Positions 20,801-28,845 of a DNA stretch of 64,000 nt are shown here, in pieces. The position numbers and the translations under genes are program-made. Position 1 is the stretch's first letter, and the number at the start of each line of letters is the position of its first letter. The DNA is taken from assembly GCA_030762175.1 (NCBI GenBank), contig CM060831.1, positions 30,680,001 to 30,744,000 of the forward strand, written 5' to 3'. The DNA comes from Metallyticus violacea (Eukaryota; Arthropoda; Insecta; Mantodea; Metallyticidae). The notes below the pieces were generated by a model. It was given only the letters and a program-made list of their open reading frames with translations, did not search any database and was not told where the DNA came from.

Positions 20801-23630
20801 ACTGGCAAAAGGCCAACGGGCAAGTCAAGGCACCCCTTCTTACATGGAAAGGGAGATAATCCATGTGACAAATTGATTTTTCTAAACACACAGCTAACCC
20901 TATTCAAGCAAATGAAAAAGCAATTGTTTATTGTGCACATTCTGAAGATTAAAGCTTGATTATCAAATTAGTAAATTGATATATAACAATTTTCAGATGG
21001 TGACAATATAATACCTTCCCAAGCTAGCTACAAATCAGATTACTTTTCTATTAATTGTTACAATGATCAACCAAATTTTTGGAGCCAGCACTGTTTATTT
21101 TAAATCAGCTATGAACCAAAAACATTATTAGACATGATTTTTGTTATATCATGAGTTGCTTTATTTAATGTTTGTTAGAGATTTTAATATGATAAACTTT
21201 CACATTTATTTGTAAATTCATGCTTAAATCTCTCATTTGCTCTATGTACATACGATACAAAGGGGAAAAAGAAAAATACGGAAAAATGAATACTGAATAT
21301 ACAATTCTAGAGAGAGAAAATTACATATAAACATATTCAAGCAATAATCTCAGAAATACAGAAAATAAGAACAAAATCAGCCTGTAAGGGTGATTATCTA
21401 TTTTGACTTAAGGTTACTGCAGATTGAGCTGAAGCAAATTAGGAAAGAATCTAGCAAAAATTATATCTGCATTGGAGAAACATTCAGAGGTTTTTATTGC
21501 ATAATCTTAATATAATATTTTGATCAATTTTATGGAGCTTATTATTAAATAACTATTGCTGAGAGAATATTTATGCCACCTGAATTAATACACTCTAAAG
21601 CAAAAGAGAAGATTTTATCTTTAACTGCAGAGAGAATATTAAAGATAAATTTAAAAATATTTAAAAAATAAGCTATTTATACATATATTGTATGTAAGTG
21701 AACTTATGCTAATGTAGTTGACAAATATTCTTAAATGGAACAATACTTTTTTTTTTTAAAAGATATTTTCATATAAACAGCTAGGTAACATAAGTATCAA
21801 GCTAAAATAAATATTTTTTCACCTAGACTTTATATGCAGCCTGATGGCTATTTCATAAAATATTTTGAATTATTTTGTGCATGATATGTAGTGGCTCACA
21901 TGCAACCACTATATTACAGATGGTATAGTATGGGATAAGCCTTGATGTCCTTTTTTCCTGGAAATAAGATTTGAGTTATCCAGCTGTTTATAATGTTATA
22001 TAGATATGCATGAGGAATGAGGTATATCACAGTTTGCCCAGGAAACAATGTTGTCACTTCTTTGCAATTTCTTTCAGTACATGTTTGGTGCTGACAGAGA
22101 TTTGATGTGGACGTCAGAGTAAATAATTTATTAATTTTTCTTTATTTATTACGACATCCTAAGATATCCTTAATAATATAACAAACAATAAGTATTGAAA
22201 GTTTCTGTTCAGTCTTTGATTATGAAAGTATTTCTAGTGTTTCCCTTGTAAATCCATTTCTCATTTTTATACATACATAAACGATTTTACAACTTCTTAA
22301 AATTTTTTAACTCCCACTGAACCCTTGTTTTCAGCCCATTAGCAGTATGTAAGAAAGTAACTACTGGAGAATTACTAGGTATCTCGTGGCAGCATCTTAC
22401 TATTTAGACAGACGCTATAACACTTAGACACTCTGAAATCAATGGGATGGGACGAGTCATAGCGACATATTAAAAATAATTATTATGCAAAACAATGTTG
22501 TAATTCTCATAATTCAGTTTTGGGCTGGCTTGCTTGCATTGCTCAATTTTTACTTTTTTTTTTTTTTTCATGTTTGCAAGAGGTTAGGTCATTATGCACA
22601 AGAGAGACGATACTTATTAAGAGAGTTGTATGGGCTTTTCCTTTTGGAAACAACATGTCTGTTTTATGTGTCATGTTGACATGAGTAAGCTGGTAAATTC
22701 TTCACCTCTAGCAGCCAAAGTATGTGCTTTTGTATGTATATATCTTGTTTGTCAAAACTCAAAATCTGTCCATTTATAGTGTGTACAAATCATGGATTTG
22801 GGATGTTCATCCTGTAAATCCATACATGATATTAAAGCAATTTATTAAATTTAAGTATCTATAGTACAGTAATTCAGCAAATTACTATCTGTAGTTTTGT
22901 GATAGTCAATTGCCAACTCACTGTCTTTACCAAGCTTTTACTGCACAATAATGTGAGAATGACATAGAGCTATAAGAATATAAGGAATTTAAAAGAATGC
23001 AAGAATTGTTAATTCCATACGATCGCCGTGCATTACGACCAAAAAAAAAAAAAAAAAATTGCTAACCTCTCTTAAGGATTATGAATAATTTTTTGTTCTA
23101 AAATAAATTTATCCCCACAGTTACACGTGGAAGACTTAAATTCACATCAGTGGAGAAAGAACGAACATATATAGGTTAGAACACATTTAAATCATCAGTC
23201 TGTGACAGATTGCAGTTTTAAAATTGCAACATAATGTTTGCATTTCATCATGTATAATTTCAAATATTTACACTTTCATGAATCACTTTGCACAGACTAC
23301 AAAATTCTAAAAGGTTGGCTGTTAAGGACGCTTCAAAAAACATCATTCTTGCAACTTTAGTTTCACAGAGGGCAAAAATAGTTTAATTGTGCGAACATTT
23401 AATTAACAATAACACATACATCAAATCTTATCAATCCGGGGTACCCACTACTTCCTGGCAAATAACACACTGACGCCTTGTTTCTATGCATGTTTCTCGA
23501 CTGTGATGACATTAAAAAGAAGAGATTAAGCTAATACATAAACTGCTAAGATTCTTACTCTATTTTCATTAAACACAATTGCTTTGGAATTCACTTCGTT
23601 ATTATATTGATCCAAATCGTCAGACTCCAT
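3799..23630 (-). CDS. LRMDA: LRMDA orthologue, leucine-rich repeat protein, 5' four exons (3' end off window)
   Basis: Four minus-strand exons join in frame: 23559-23630, 17612-17839, 11315-11454 and 3799-3929 (571 bp, about 190 residues). All have AG/GT borders. The protein is a short leucine-rich repeat protein: [39 protein letters not shown] and [15 protein letters not shown], then a cap [11 protein letters not shown] and [13 protein letters not shown]. That order and these words match vertebrate LRMDA (C10orf11), whose loss in humans is linked to a form of oculocutaneous albinism; its biochemical role is poorly known and none is inferred here beyond protein-protein binding by the repeats. 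The last exon(s) would lie left of base 1. Introns of 5.7, 6.2 and 7.4 kb are full of PLE, LINE and mariner debris. An in-frame TAA six bases upstream of the ATG fixes the start. Confidence 0.88.
4102..5605. other. LRMDA intron 3 sequence, mostly unassigned
   Basis: AT-rich intronic sequence. The only element I can place is a PLE terminal fragment at 4445-4535. Hand counting found only three CpG in 4801-5400. Confidence 0.4.
4445..4535 (+). mobile_element. PLE terminal-segment fragment
   Basis: The stretch beginning TTGGAATTTACACAGTGAAG and continuing AATCATATAATTGATAT resembles the outer arm of the PLE hairpin at 19.5-19.8 kb and the edge sequences at 14.89 and 15.94 kb (GGAA..ACACAGTGAA). 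No ribozyme part is retained. Confidence 0.5.
5681..5719 (-). ncRNA. Hammerhead ribozyme (PLE family A), mirror arm
   Basis: Read on the minus strand: CTGAAGA, extra T, GGGAG...CTCCC stem II, GAAA, then ACGTATGT as stem III (one G-U wobble) and C as the cleavage base. It differs by one base in stem III from its partner arm, so the arms have begun to diverge. Confidence 0.6.
5774..5813 (+). ncRNA. Hammerhead ribozyme (PLE family A), stem I weak
   Basis: Core CTGAAGA is at 5776-5782, with an extra T at 5783. Stem II is GGGAG, loop GGATCA, CTCCC (5784-5799). GAAA is at 5800-5803, stem III is the self-complementary ACATATGT (5803-5810), and the cleavage base is C5811. Stem I has only one clear pair, so this copy may be slow or inactive. 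Confidence 0.65.
5990..7084. other. LRMDA intron 3, unassigned
   Basis: AT-rich, with a purine-rich run near 6150-6240. No exon or transposon recognised. Confidence 0.35.
7085..7320 (-). mobile_element. Tc1/mariner-like transposase C-terminal relic
   Basis: A 75-residue frame contains [20 protein letters not shown] and [20 protein letters not shown]. This matches the common (W)PPRSPDL...DF.LW..LKD.VY...P.TI.EL block of Tc1/mariner-type transposases, where the second D of the catalytic triad is followed by the third acidic residue. The N-terminal part is missing or decayed. Confidence 0.65.
7515..7575 (-). repeat. SINE-2 tail fragment
   Basis: TTGATTTATTTATGGATGCT followed by a GGTCATCAGCG match repeats the tail of the full SINE-2 copy at 9.98-10.3 kb. 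The tRNA head is absent. Confidence 0.5.
8010..8335 (-). mobile_element. PLE fragment: ribozyme remnant plus endonuclease-domain pseudogene
   Basis: On the minus strand the region 8335-8100 reads, with frameshifts, like the end of the GIY-YIG domain at 10.6 kb: [37 protein letters not shown]. The ribozyme core follows at 8051-8013 (CTGAAGATGGGAGC...TTGAAACATGTCC). Stem III ACATGT is intact but stem II pairs poorly, so the ribozyme is probably dead. Confidence 0.65.
8345..8450 (+). mobile_element. PLE endonuclease fragment in inverted orientation
   Basis: Plus-strand words such as CATTTCAGGAATATTTAATG and the following AAAAATCAACAATG...TTTTTGGACTAAAAA resemble the HFRNI...IEKS..(F)W.K block found on the opposite strand just to the left. 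This makes an inverted pair of internal PLE coding fragments rather than of terminal segments. Confidence 0.45.
8579..8834. repeat. Hairpin element flanked by AT microsatellites
   Basis: Arms at 8610-8652 and 8717-8758 are inverted copies (AATTAACACTAAAATAAAAG and on to ACACAGAG). (AT)n lies at 8579-8609 and again at 8805-8834. The 64-bp loop, read on the minus strand, contains TTGAAGA, a possible short stem, then GAAATATAG. This resembles a decayed hammerhead core, so a separate PLE subfamily is possible. Confidence 0.5.
8890..9650 (-). mobile_element. LINE-2: non-LTR reverse transcriptase C-terminal region, broken
   Basis: Two minus-strand frames (9597-9340 and 9315-8893) read as one decayed protein. 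First come [20 protein letters not shown] and [11 protein letters not shown] (the reverse transcriptase thumb, after a lost FADD-type motif near 9600-9650). Then come [20 protein letters not shown] and [11 protein letters not shown], typical of the connection region of Jockey/CR1-like LINEs. Stops and a frameshift near 9330 make it a pseudogene. It lies in LRMDA intron 3. Confidence 0.75.
9640..9790 (+). mobile_element. PLE 3' fragment with decayed ribozyme
   Basis: ATGAACTTTGAGATTCT matches the end of the PLE endonuclease frame (MNFEIL). It is followed by GATGATGATGGGAGTGAATG and TTTTGAAACATAT, a recognisable but degraded hammerhead (core start mutated, stem II weak). Confidence 0.5.
9984..10300 (-). 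repeat. SINE-2 (tRNA-derived) with 13-bp target-site duplication
   Basis: The tRNA-like head is at the right end on the minus strand: GGTTCTGGTAGTGTAGTGG (A box) and GGGTTCGAACCCGGCC (B box). The body follows, and the tail is AATAAATCAATCAATT. Direct repeats AACACAAGAATAA flank it at 9984-9996 and 10288-10300, so the insert is 9997-10287. The head resembles a Glu/Asp/His-type tRNA but has no proper acceptor stem, so it is not a tRNA gene. Confidence 0.85.
10600..10998 (+). pseudogene. PLE GIY-YIG endonuclease domain (5'-truncated but open)
   Basis: A 132-residue open frame begins in the endonuclease domain: [18 protein letters not shown] gives the GIY and YIG strands with the CxxC pair typical of PLE endonucleases, followed by R..IR..EH (catalytic Arg region), [12 protein letters not shown] and STWENIFI. 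In an intact PLE this domain follows a reverse transcriptase and nicks the target DNA. Here the reverse transcriptase is missing, so it is a dead-on-arrival fragment. The stop codon TGA (10996-10998) lies inside the CTGAAGA ribozyme core. Confidence 0.85.
10993..11032 (+). ncRNA. Hammerhead ribozyme remnant (PLE family A)
   Basis: CTGAAGA at 10995-11001, extra T, then the GGGAG...CTCCC stem II and ACATATGT stem III are present. The G of GAAA has been lost (CTCCC is followed directly by AAAC) and the cleavage base is T. Loss of that core G should abolish cleavage. Confidence 0.6.
11315..11454 (-). CDS. LRMDA: LRMDA exon 3 (last repeat and start of cap)
   Basis: Acceptor TTACAG precedes 11454, and a weak donor GTTACA begins at 11314. 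The 140 bp encode [32 protein letters not shown] and [10 protein letters not shown] plus two bases of an Arg codon. LSLLGN(V/L)ACPN and DEEDY(K/Q)RYR are the most diagnostic words of the family. Confidence 0.92.
11455..12559. other. LRMDA intron 2, unassigned
   Basis: AT-rich, with a short (TA)n run near 11955. No exon, RNA or transposon recognised. Confidence 0.35.
12560..12715 (-). repeat. SINE-3 (Talua-like, tRNA-derived) fragment
   Basis: Read on the minus strand, a B-box-like TTTGATTCCTGG is followed by GGTTTTTCCAGGGGGTTTTC and TTTAGGTGAATGCCTGGGA. The CA(C)TTAGG.GAATGCTGGGA word is shared with 38.4 and 51.6 kb and recalls Talua-type SINEs of cockroaches and termites. Confidence 0.6.
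12720..13735. other. LRMDA intron 2, unassigned
   Basis: No exon or element recognised up to the start of the LINE at about 13740. Confidence 0.35.
13760..14520 (+). pseudogene. Reverse transcriptase of LINE-1A, frameshifted
   Basis: Two plus-strand frames (13760-13990 and 14026-14520) together cover fingers and palm: [50 protein letters not shown] (first Asp of the active site), [15 protein letters not shown] and [10 protein letters not shown] (the YADD pair), then [15 protein letters not shown] of the thumb. These are the standard motifs of non-LTR reverse transcriptases. A frameshift near 13985 breaks it. Confidence 0.85.
14864..15161. mobile_element. PLE hairpin inserted in LINE-1A, 14-bp target-site duplication
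   Basis: Direct repeats AAGCACTGAAATAT at 14864-14877 and 15148-15161 flank a 270-bp insert. Of this, 14917-15148 is a near-perfect palindrome with a 6-base centre. The inner ends carry only the 3' half of the hammerhead (CTCATGAAACATGTACC: GAAA plus the palindromic ACATGT); the CTGANGA half is missing because the inversion point falls within stem II. The insert splits a LINE and so is younger than it. Confidence 0.85.
15520..15735 (+). pseudogene. LINE-1A C-terminal zinc-knuckle tail
   Basis: A 71-residue frame with [17 protein letters not shown], the CxxC(x)..H..C pattern at the C-terminus of many LINE proteins, thought to bind nucleic acid. It ends with [10 protein letters not shown]. It is separated from the reverse transcriptase by about 1 kb containing stops and the PLE insert. 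Confidence 0.7.
16034..16078 (-). ncRNA. Hammerhead ribozyme (PLE family B), inverted copy
   Basis: Minus strand: GCAA stem I, CTGAGGA, extra T, TAGGC...GCCT(G) stem II with AAAA loop and one lost pair, GAAA, then ACTGGT as stem III, no longer fully palindromic. The changes against the plus copy (C to T in stem II, A to G in stem III) look like mutational decay. Confidence 0.65.
16364..16407 (+). ncRNA. Hammerhead ribozyme (PLE family B), complete
   Basis: Every element pairs. Stem I is TGCAA (16364-16368) with TTGCA (16403-16407). Core CTGAGGA is at 16369-16375, with an extra T at 16376. Stem II is six pairs, GCAGGC-AAAA-GCCTGC (16377-16392). GAAA is at 16393-16396, stem III is the self-complementary ACTAGT (16396-16401), and the cleavage base is T16402. 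This is the best-formed copy in the window apart from the extra T. Cleavage is predicted, not shown. Confidence 0.85.
16523..16608. repeat. Short PLE-related palindrome
   Basis: CTAACACATTCTTATGCTTC is mirrored by GAAGCATAAGAGTGTGTTAG around an AT-rich centre at about 16564. CTTCACTTA recalls the outer arms of the 19.5-kb PLE hairpin. No ribozyme core is present. Confidence 0.5.
16990..17350 (-). mobile_element. Possible mariner-like transposase N-terminal relic
   Basis: Minus-strand reading near 17350-17190 gives a decayed helix-turn-helix-like block ([20 protein letters not shown], then [13 protein letters not shown]) that resembles the AYG...MSRT.VFEW..RF..G...VEDD block of mariner transposases. 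Similarity is weak and many stops are present. Confidence 0.35.
17612..17839 (-). CDS. LRMDA: LRMDA exon 2 (first leucine-rich repeats)
   Basis: Acceptor TTTTTGCAG lies before 17839 and donor GTAAGT begins at 17611. The 228 bp make 76 codons in phase 0. Repeats seen: [17 protein letters not shown], then [13 protein letters not shown], then [10 protein letters not shown]. The exon ends at the conserved NKN where vertebrate LRMDA continues with the next repeat. Confidence 0.92.
17846..19329. other. LRMDA intron 1, unassigned
   Basis: No element was recognised. An 80-residue frame at 18541-18299 (minus) has normal amino-acid composition but no motif I can place. Confidence 0.35.
19330..19480. 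mobile_element. PLE family A terminal hairpin, truncated
   Basis: Arms TTTTTACACTAAACTCCACT and its mirror TTTAGTGTAAAAAA surround a short centre TACATTTTATGTA near 19430. The left flank GACAATGGAGTGGTAATATA is also found beside the 5.6-kb and 30-kb copies. The inversion point lies outside the ribozyme, so no hammerhead is retained. Confidence 0.65.
19503..19787. mobile_element. PLE hairpin with 11-bp target-site duplication
   Basis: AAACTCATGTT occurs at 19503-19513 and 19777-19787. The 263-bp insert between is made of two inverted arms that meet near 19670, almost exactly at the 5' edge of the ribozyme core. Both arms carry the palindromic ACCGGT stem III. The outer arm begins like the fragments at 4445 and 14890 (ACAGTGAAGC). 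Confidence 0.85.
19627..19667 (-). ncRNA. Hammerhead ribozyme (PLE, ACCGGT subfamily)
   Basis: Minus strand: stem I TGG with CCA, core CTGAAGA (19664-19658), extra T, stem II GGGAAC-TAATT-GTTCTC with one G-U pair, GAAA, stem III ACCGGT (19636-19631), cleavage base T. The core is intact. The partner arm (about 19669-19711, plus) reads CTAAAGA and has a broken stem II, so only one strand is likely active. Confidence 0.75.
19800..23558. other. LRMDA intron 1, unassigned
   Basis: AT-rich and CpG-poor until about 23.0 kb, where CpG content rises toward exon 1. A segment at 20.6-20.9 kb is less AT-rich but not identified. An A18 run lies at about 23041-23058. No further coding exon was found. Confidence 0.35.
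23559..23630 (-). CDS. LRMDA: LRMDA exon 1 (start codon)
   Basis: ATG at 23630-23628 opens 24 codons ([13 protein letters not shown]... ending VFNENR) and runs into the donor GTAAGA at 23558. A stop codon two codons upstream in frame excludes a longer N-terminus. Phase 0 joins cleanly to exon 2, giving [14 protein letters not shown]. The acidic N-terminus has no signal peptide, so the protein is expected to be cytosolic or nuclear. Confidence 0.8.
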
Positions 23631-23857
23631 GTATTAAGGAAAACGTACACTCATGTGACGAACCCTCGCAGGTACGTTGGACCAACCTTGTTTTGACATG
23701 CGTAATTATTTCGTTTACACACATGTATTTTAAATGCCACAGGTGTTTGGTGTGTTTGGTTCAGTTTAACCAACAAAATGTCCATCAAATATCAGTTTTA
23801 CCACCTCCTTTAAATGGCGGCAATTTTCGAATTAGGATTTGGCATATTGACCTATCA

Positions 23858-24163
23858 ATGTCATAAGCATGAATGAATGGTGTTTTAACGCCCGTTTTTG
23901 CTACAGAGGCACCACAGGCGATGGGCACTGATGATACATGAGATGAAATGATGTATTGGGAAAGGATTTATTTTTAAGGAGGTAATCGTTCCAGGCCTAA
24001 GTTTAGGGTACCTCCCCGGCATTTGCCATTTATGATGACTGAGGAAAACCTGGAAAAAAACTCAGTCAGGGAGGACGGTCTGGCGTATTCGAACCCAGAC
24101 CTCCCGCTCACGAGTTCGAGACTTAACGACCTCGGCCACCCGTGGCGGTATGTCATAAGCATG
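23858..24163 (-). repeat. SINE-1 full copy upstream of LRMDA, 14-bp target-site duplication
   Basis: ATGTCATAAGCATG flanks the insert at 23858-23871 and 24150-24163. The minus-strand head is tRNA(Leu/Ser)-like: GGTGGCCGAGGTCGTTAAG (A box) and GGTTCGAA (B box), followed by the body and a tail of (TTCA)n type. It ends about 240 bp upstream of the LRMDA start codon in the same orientation, so its internal Pol III promoter would point toward the gene. Confidence 0.9.
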
Positions 24164-26658
24164 TATCCATCATGATGCTTAAGCGAATGAAGTCAGATAA
24201 AATACTCATTAGATGTAGATCATTTTAATATTATTCAGAAATCTAAATTATTATATTTTGGCAAGCAAAGCATCTTCTGCCCAGGTCAGCTGCAAATTAA
24301 TTCAGCACTGCAGCACACTAATTCAACCACTTTGTCAGATAGGAACATTTCAAATATTTTTACTGCAATGGAAGGTTTAAAAGATAGATAAACAGTTTAT
24401 CTAAAGAGGTTTATTTAATATTAGCTTAGAAATGAATGATATAGGGTAGGAGTTAAATGATAAAACTAAAGACAAAATTGAAATCACGCACTAGATTGTG
24501 AGAAAAGAATTGTTGTACATGTGAACTGACTTATTCTATTTATAAGATTTAAAAATAAAAGTAAGAATATATTGTGTAAAAATAGTATGCATATTGAATA
24601 AAATATTTTTTTGTAACTCAGTTTTTGTTTGTATGTTTAAACTCTACTCTTTGGTTAAGATTAAGTCTTTTCTATGTGACACACAACTTTATGTAAAAAA
24701 TCTAGTAAATGTTGATTTTTACTTGTAAGTACCTACCAGCAGGCTTCACTCAATGTAACCATACTTCACTTCCATGACATTTCAATGTGCAACACTAAAA
24801 AAATTTCATTAAATTTAATTGGTGGAAAATTGTTTGAGATTTTATATATCCTTTTTTTTTCCTTCAGAAAGTAAGCTTGTAACAGAATAGCCGTTTGTTT
24901 ATTCAGAAAAATATACACATAAGAAAACATTGCTGAAATACAATGATCAGAGATGTTACATATGGAATACAGAGATTTGGCACAAGATTTCCAAGAGCAT
25001 GACATATTTTTAGATCTTCTGTTATTTGTGCGATATTTGTGCAAAACCTCATGAAAATCACACAAGCTTATTTGACTTCTCTGGTTAATATGAAAACATT
25101 TTTCAGGTGAAAATGATGAAAAACATTTTAATTTGATGCACTTTCCACTTTGCATTTCTGTTTGGCCATTTATTGCATAAAAAAATAAATGTGTTTATGA
25201 CATTATTCCTGAACATGATTTAATATGCTTTACAGCAAAAGACACAAAATATAGTTTTTTCTTTTTCCAGCTATATACACTGTTCACTTTTTGCAAATAG
25301 ACATAGCAACCCATATTTTCTATATAAGTGCTAAAATTACAAAGAAGCAGTTTATATTCATAAGTCATACACAAAAGACATATTGAGAAATATACATATC
25401 ACTACATAAGATCAATATGATGCTTCTGTCATAATTATTGGTAATATTCATCAGCATTAGAAGATCAATAAGATGCTTCAGTCACAATTATTGGTAATGT
25501 TCATTACACAATCTCTTTTTCTGGGCAACTTCTCTTAAAGTTAAACATATCTAAATAGCTTATATTGTTTTCTGCTTGTAAACCTTCAGGAGAAGATCAG
25601 TATTTTGACATGTTTTAAAGCGGTAAGATAATTTGAACTGTTTTTAAAAATGTTGAACATTATGGTTTCACAGCTTTATTATACAATGATCTGGATCATT
25701 CATTCAGTTAAAGATAAATAATTTTATAAATATTTTCTCTAGAGAAATATTCAAATTTTCCAGTTAACAATAAATGAAAAGAAAAAATGGTACAAGAAAA
25801 AGAAACGAAGAATTGTCAGCCTGGAAGGCTTTGAGGTTCTATTTCTTCCAAATGCGCTTTTTCTTTTAATTTATATTTTAATTGTAATTTTGGAAATAAT
25901 ACAGTTTTTCAATTAAATGTCCCATTATATCAGAAACTTGTAAATATCAAAATTTGAAGTTTTTATCAACTATTTTTAACAAAGCAACAACTTATTTAAA
26001 GAAAAAATTTGAAAATAATGTGCACAGTTTTTTTAAAAAATGTAATCTAATCTCATTTAAAAAATTGTAACTTTCTTACTATTAAATGCAACACTTCTAT
26101 TTTCATCAGTCACATGAAAAAGTGTTTGTAAGTACACCACACAGAAATGAGCTAATTATCTTTAATAGTTTCTAAGATAATGGGTAAAGAATTTGTTAAA
26201 TTTAATAGTGATAAGGGTATTTTGACCTCTCTTAAAGAATATAATTCCTATAAGTAAATTTGCAACAGAAATGCAGTAAGTTCTTGCAGCAAAGCCTACT
26301 TTATTCAATACATATATGTGCGTTATTTAGAAAAGATATGAACTTAAGGCTAGAAATGTAGCATAATTATTATAATTAATTGCTGCTAAAAAGGGCATTT
26401 TAGTATAAAAATTACCATTCTTAAGTCTTATTCTAAAATCAGCAACTTTATAAATAAATATGAACAGAAGACATTCAGAGGATTTGAGAACTCTAAATTA
26501 AACTAATTTAGAAAATAAGGAATATTTTTCAGGAATATTTTGCTTTGCAAAATATGTTGGTTATATTGGAATTTGATTTACTTTATCGGAAGCAACTCAG
26601 TTGATTAAACACAAAATGTATTTGTTTCTTCCTCATGTGCATATATGTGTGTGTGTGA

Positions 26659-26690
<32 letters not shown>

Positions 26691-28640
26691 TCTAAAGTTA
26701 ATGTATTTCCAACTTCTGATTAACTGTATGCAATGATAAACGTAACAAACGAACCTGCATTCTCATTGTTTGTTATATTAAAAGTGTGTGATTTACTTCG
26801 TGACTTTATAACTTGTAACAAAGGCCATAGGAACTATCGTATGTACATCTCATTCTGAAACTAATGCAAGAAGATATAAAATAATTTACACAAGTGCTCT
26901 ACATATACTTTGAAAAACCTAGCAAATAAAAATGTACTGTGCAAGCAATGCCAAAGATAAAATAATAAATATACATTTCTTCATAATTAATGAAAAATCT
27001 TTTGTATTATGGGTATAGGTGCCAGAAAGGTGCTTTAAGTTGTTGCAGGTGTGCTAACACAAAATTATGCTTACTCAATACTTGATTCCGCACTGAGAAA
27101 ACTTGTCAATTCAGAAAACTTAACTGCTATACAATCTGATCCAAAGATCATTGCATGACTACTGAAGAGCCAAACATAAAATATAGATCAATTTAGAGTG
27201 CCAAATTGGAAGTTATAAAGCCAAAAAATGAAAGTAACAATTAAACATATTTAAGGGTAAGAAAAATATTAAAATATTACAAAAATAGAACACTAAAAAC
27301 TGGAATGCAAAACATATGATACATTGGTTAACTAAGGATCCTTTATAGGCAAGCAAACCATATTACAATATTTGCCCCTTGTTTATTTTTACTGTTCCTG
27401 TTTTTTATATCAAATCATAATCTAAAATGGATTATTTTGAATACATTTTATCTTTATAATTACATTCAATATTTTGTTTATTTAGAGGAAGAACCTCATA
27501 TGTACAATGAATATAATAAAAATACAGTACATGCTCTAAATGATGAGCTTTGAGATTTACTATAGGTGGGAGAGAAATGCTGCAGCAAAGAAGAGTGTTA
27601 TGACATCTACTACAGTTCATATTGCATACTTTCTTTGAATAATGTGACATTCTCAAATGTGGGCTTTGGCAGAGAATTTACCATCACTTCATTGCACCAT
27701 TGCATTGGCTGTATAAGTGTAAAAAAATATACTTTACAGTTCCCTTTATTGCCTTTTTCAAAGCTCTAAATGCAACATAATTTTAATATCCATTAACATT
27801 TGATGGCTAGAAAAGTCTGTTATCAATTTCCTGTAGATTTGCATTGAAAAAAGCATCATGGTCTAAACTATTTCTGTCTTTGCTAGTTAGGCAGAACATA
27901 TCAAAGTTGTAAATCAAGTATTGTCAGTGAAACACATACTGCTAGTTTCTGCTCCATCTTATCCTTACTTGCAAAATTACCCAACAAGCAAAAAAAAAAA
28001 ATGTTCTATGCAAAATTTTATACCAGTGACATTTTCAAACTAGTTTCAAGCTGCTAGAAGGGAATCAATTGTAATACAGACTATTTTTAATAATTTTCTT
28101 TTGTACTTTTTAGGGTCTCTAATGAAATACCATATTTTCCCAAATCTAATGCACCATGGAATGTAATGCCCGCCTCAAATTTGAAACTTAAAATCATAAA
28201 AAAATTTCTGCATATTATTGTATGGCATCTTAGAGATAAACCCGTTCACGGTTAGAACATAGAATCTATAAGTGGAATATTGTTACATCTTGGAGCACAT
28301 GGACAAAATCCATCACTTGTACTGCTACCAGGACAGTTGGCATAAATCAAAGAAGAAAAAGTTATTTTTTATATTGTCACTAGTCACAGGTTGCTCATTC
28401 TTTGTCCTTTCATGTGTAATTTAAATCTTTTTCTTCAATATCAGAATGTTTTCTTTTTTTTGCGAGGACCAATGAATTTTTTCCTACTAGTTTTAATTAC
28501 AAATAATGCTAATTTCTGTTGCAGCCACAATGAAATGTTTTTCTTGCATACATTGAACCCTCTTTCTGCCTTTTTTTTTTGTTACAATTTTTTTAGGCAT
28601 AAATAATTACTTTATGCTTGAAAGTAGCATCATAAGATGT
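24164..28640. other. Intergenic region upstream of LRMDA, no gene recognised
   Basis: About 4.5 kb of AT-rich, CpG-poor sequence. A 129-residue frame at 25155-24766 (minus) has no motif and a composition expected by chance from AT-rich DNA. No tRNA, exon or transposon was identified apart from the dinucleotide repeat near 26.65 kb. Confidence 0.4.
26641..26691. repeat. GT/AT microsatellite
   Basis: (GT)n followed by about 12 AT units and then ACACAC, giving an imperfect palindrome GTGTGT...(AT)n...ACACAC. Confidence 0.9.
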
Positions 28641-28699
28641 ATTTTTAATTATTAGTGAGTCGATTTGATAATCCTATGCTCCACTTACTGTTGAATTAT

Positions 28700-28745
28700 G
28701 CAAAACTAGTTTTGCAGGCTTTTGCCTGCATCCTCAGTTGCAAGT
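28700..28745 (-). ncRNA. Hammerhead ribozyme remnant (PLE family B), core G mutated
   Basis: Minus strand: TGCAA stem I, CTGAGGA, extra T, GCAGGC-AAAA-GCCTGC stem II, ACTAGT stem III and TTGCA all match the complete copy at 16364-16407. GAAA reads AAAA, losing an essential core G. Stems are perfect but cleavage is expected to be abolished. Confidence 0.75.
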
Positions 28746-28845
28746 GAACTGTCGGATTTGTTGTCGGTTGGCTGGACTTGGTGTAGTTCTTTTGGACATT
28801 TTATGAACTTCTGGATTAATTTATCTTCTATTGGGATTTCAAACT

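Noticed and set aside
23640..23690. Plus-strand exon ending at CTCGCAG|GTACGT
   Set aside because: The donor-like site has no coding support, and the minus-strand LRMDA first exon overlaps it.
24766..25155. 129-codon minus-strand frame as a gene
   Set aside because: No motif, Lys/Ile/Phe/Ser-rich composition expected from AT-rich DNA, and no splice or context support.
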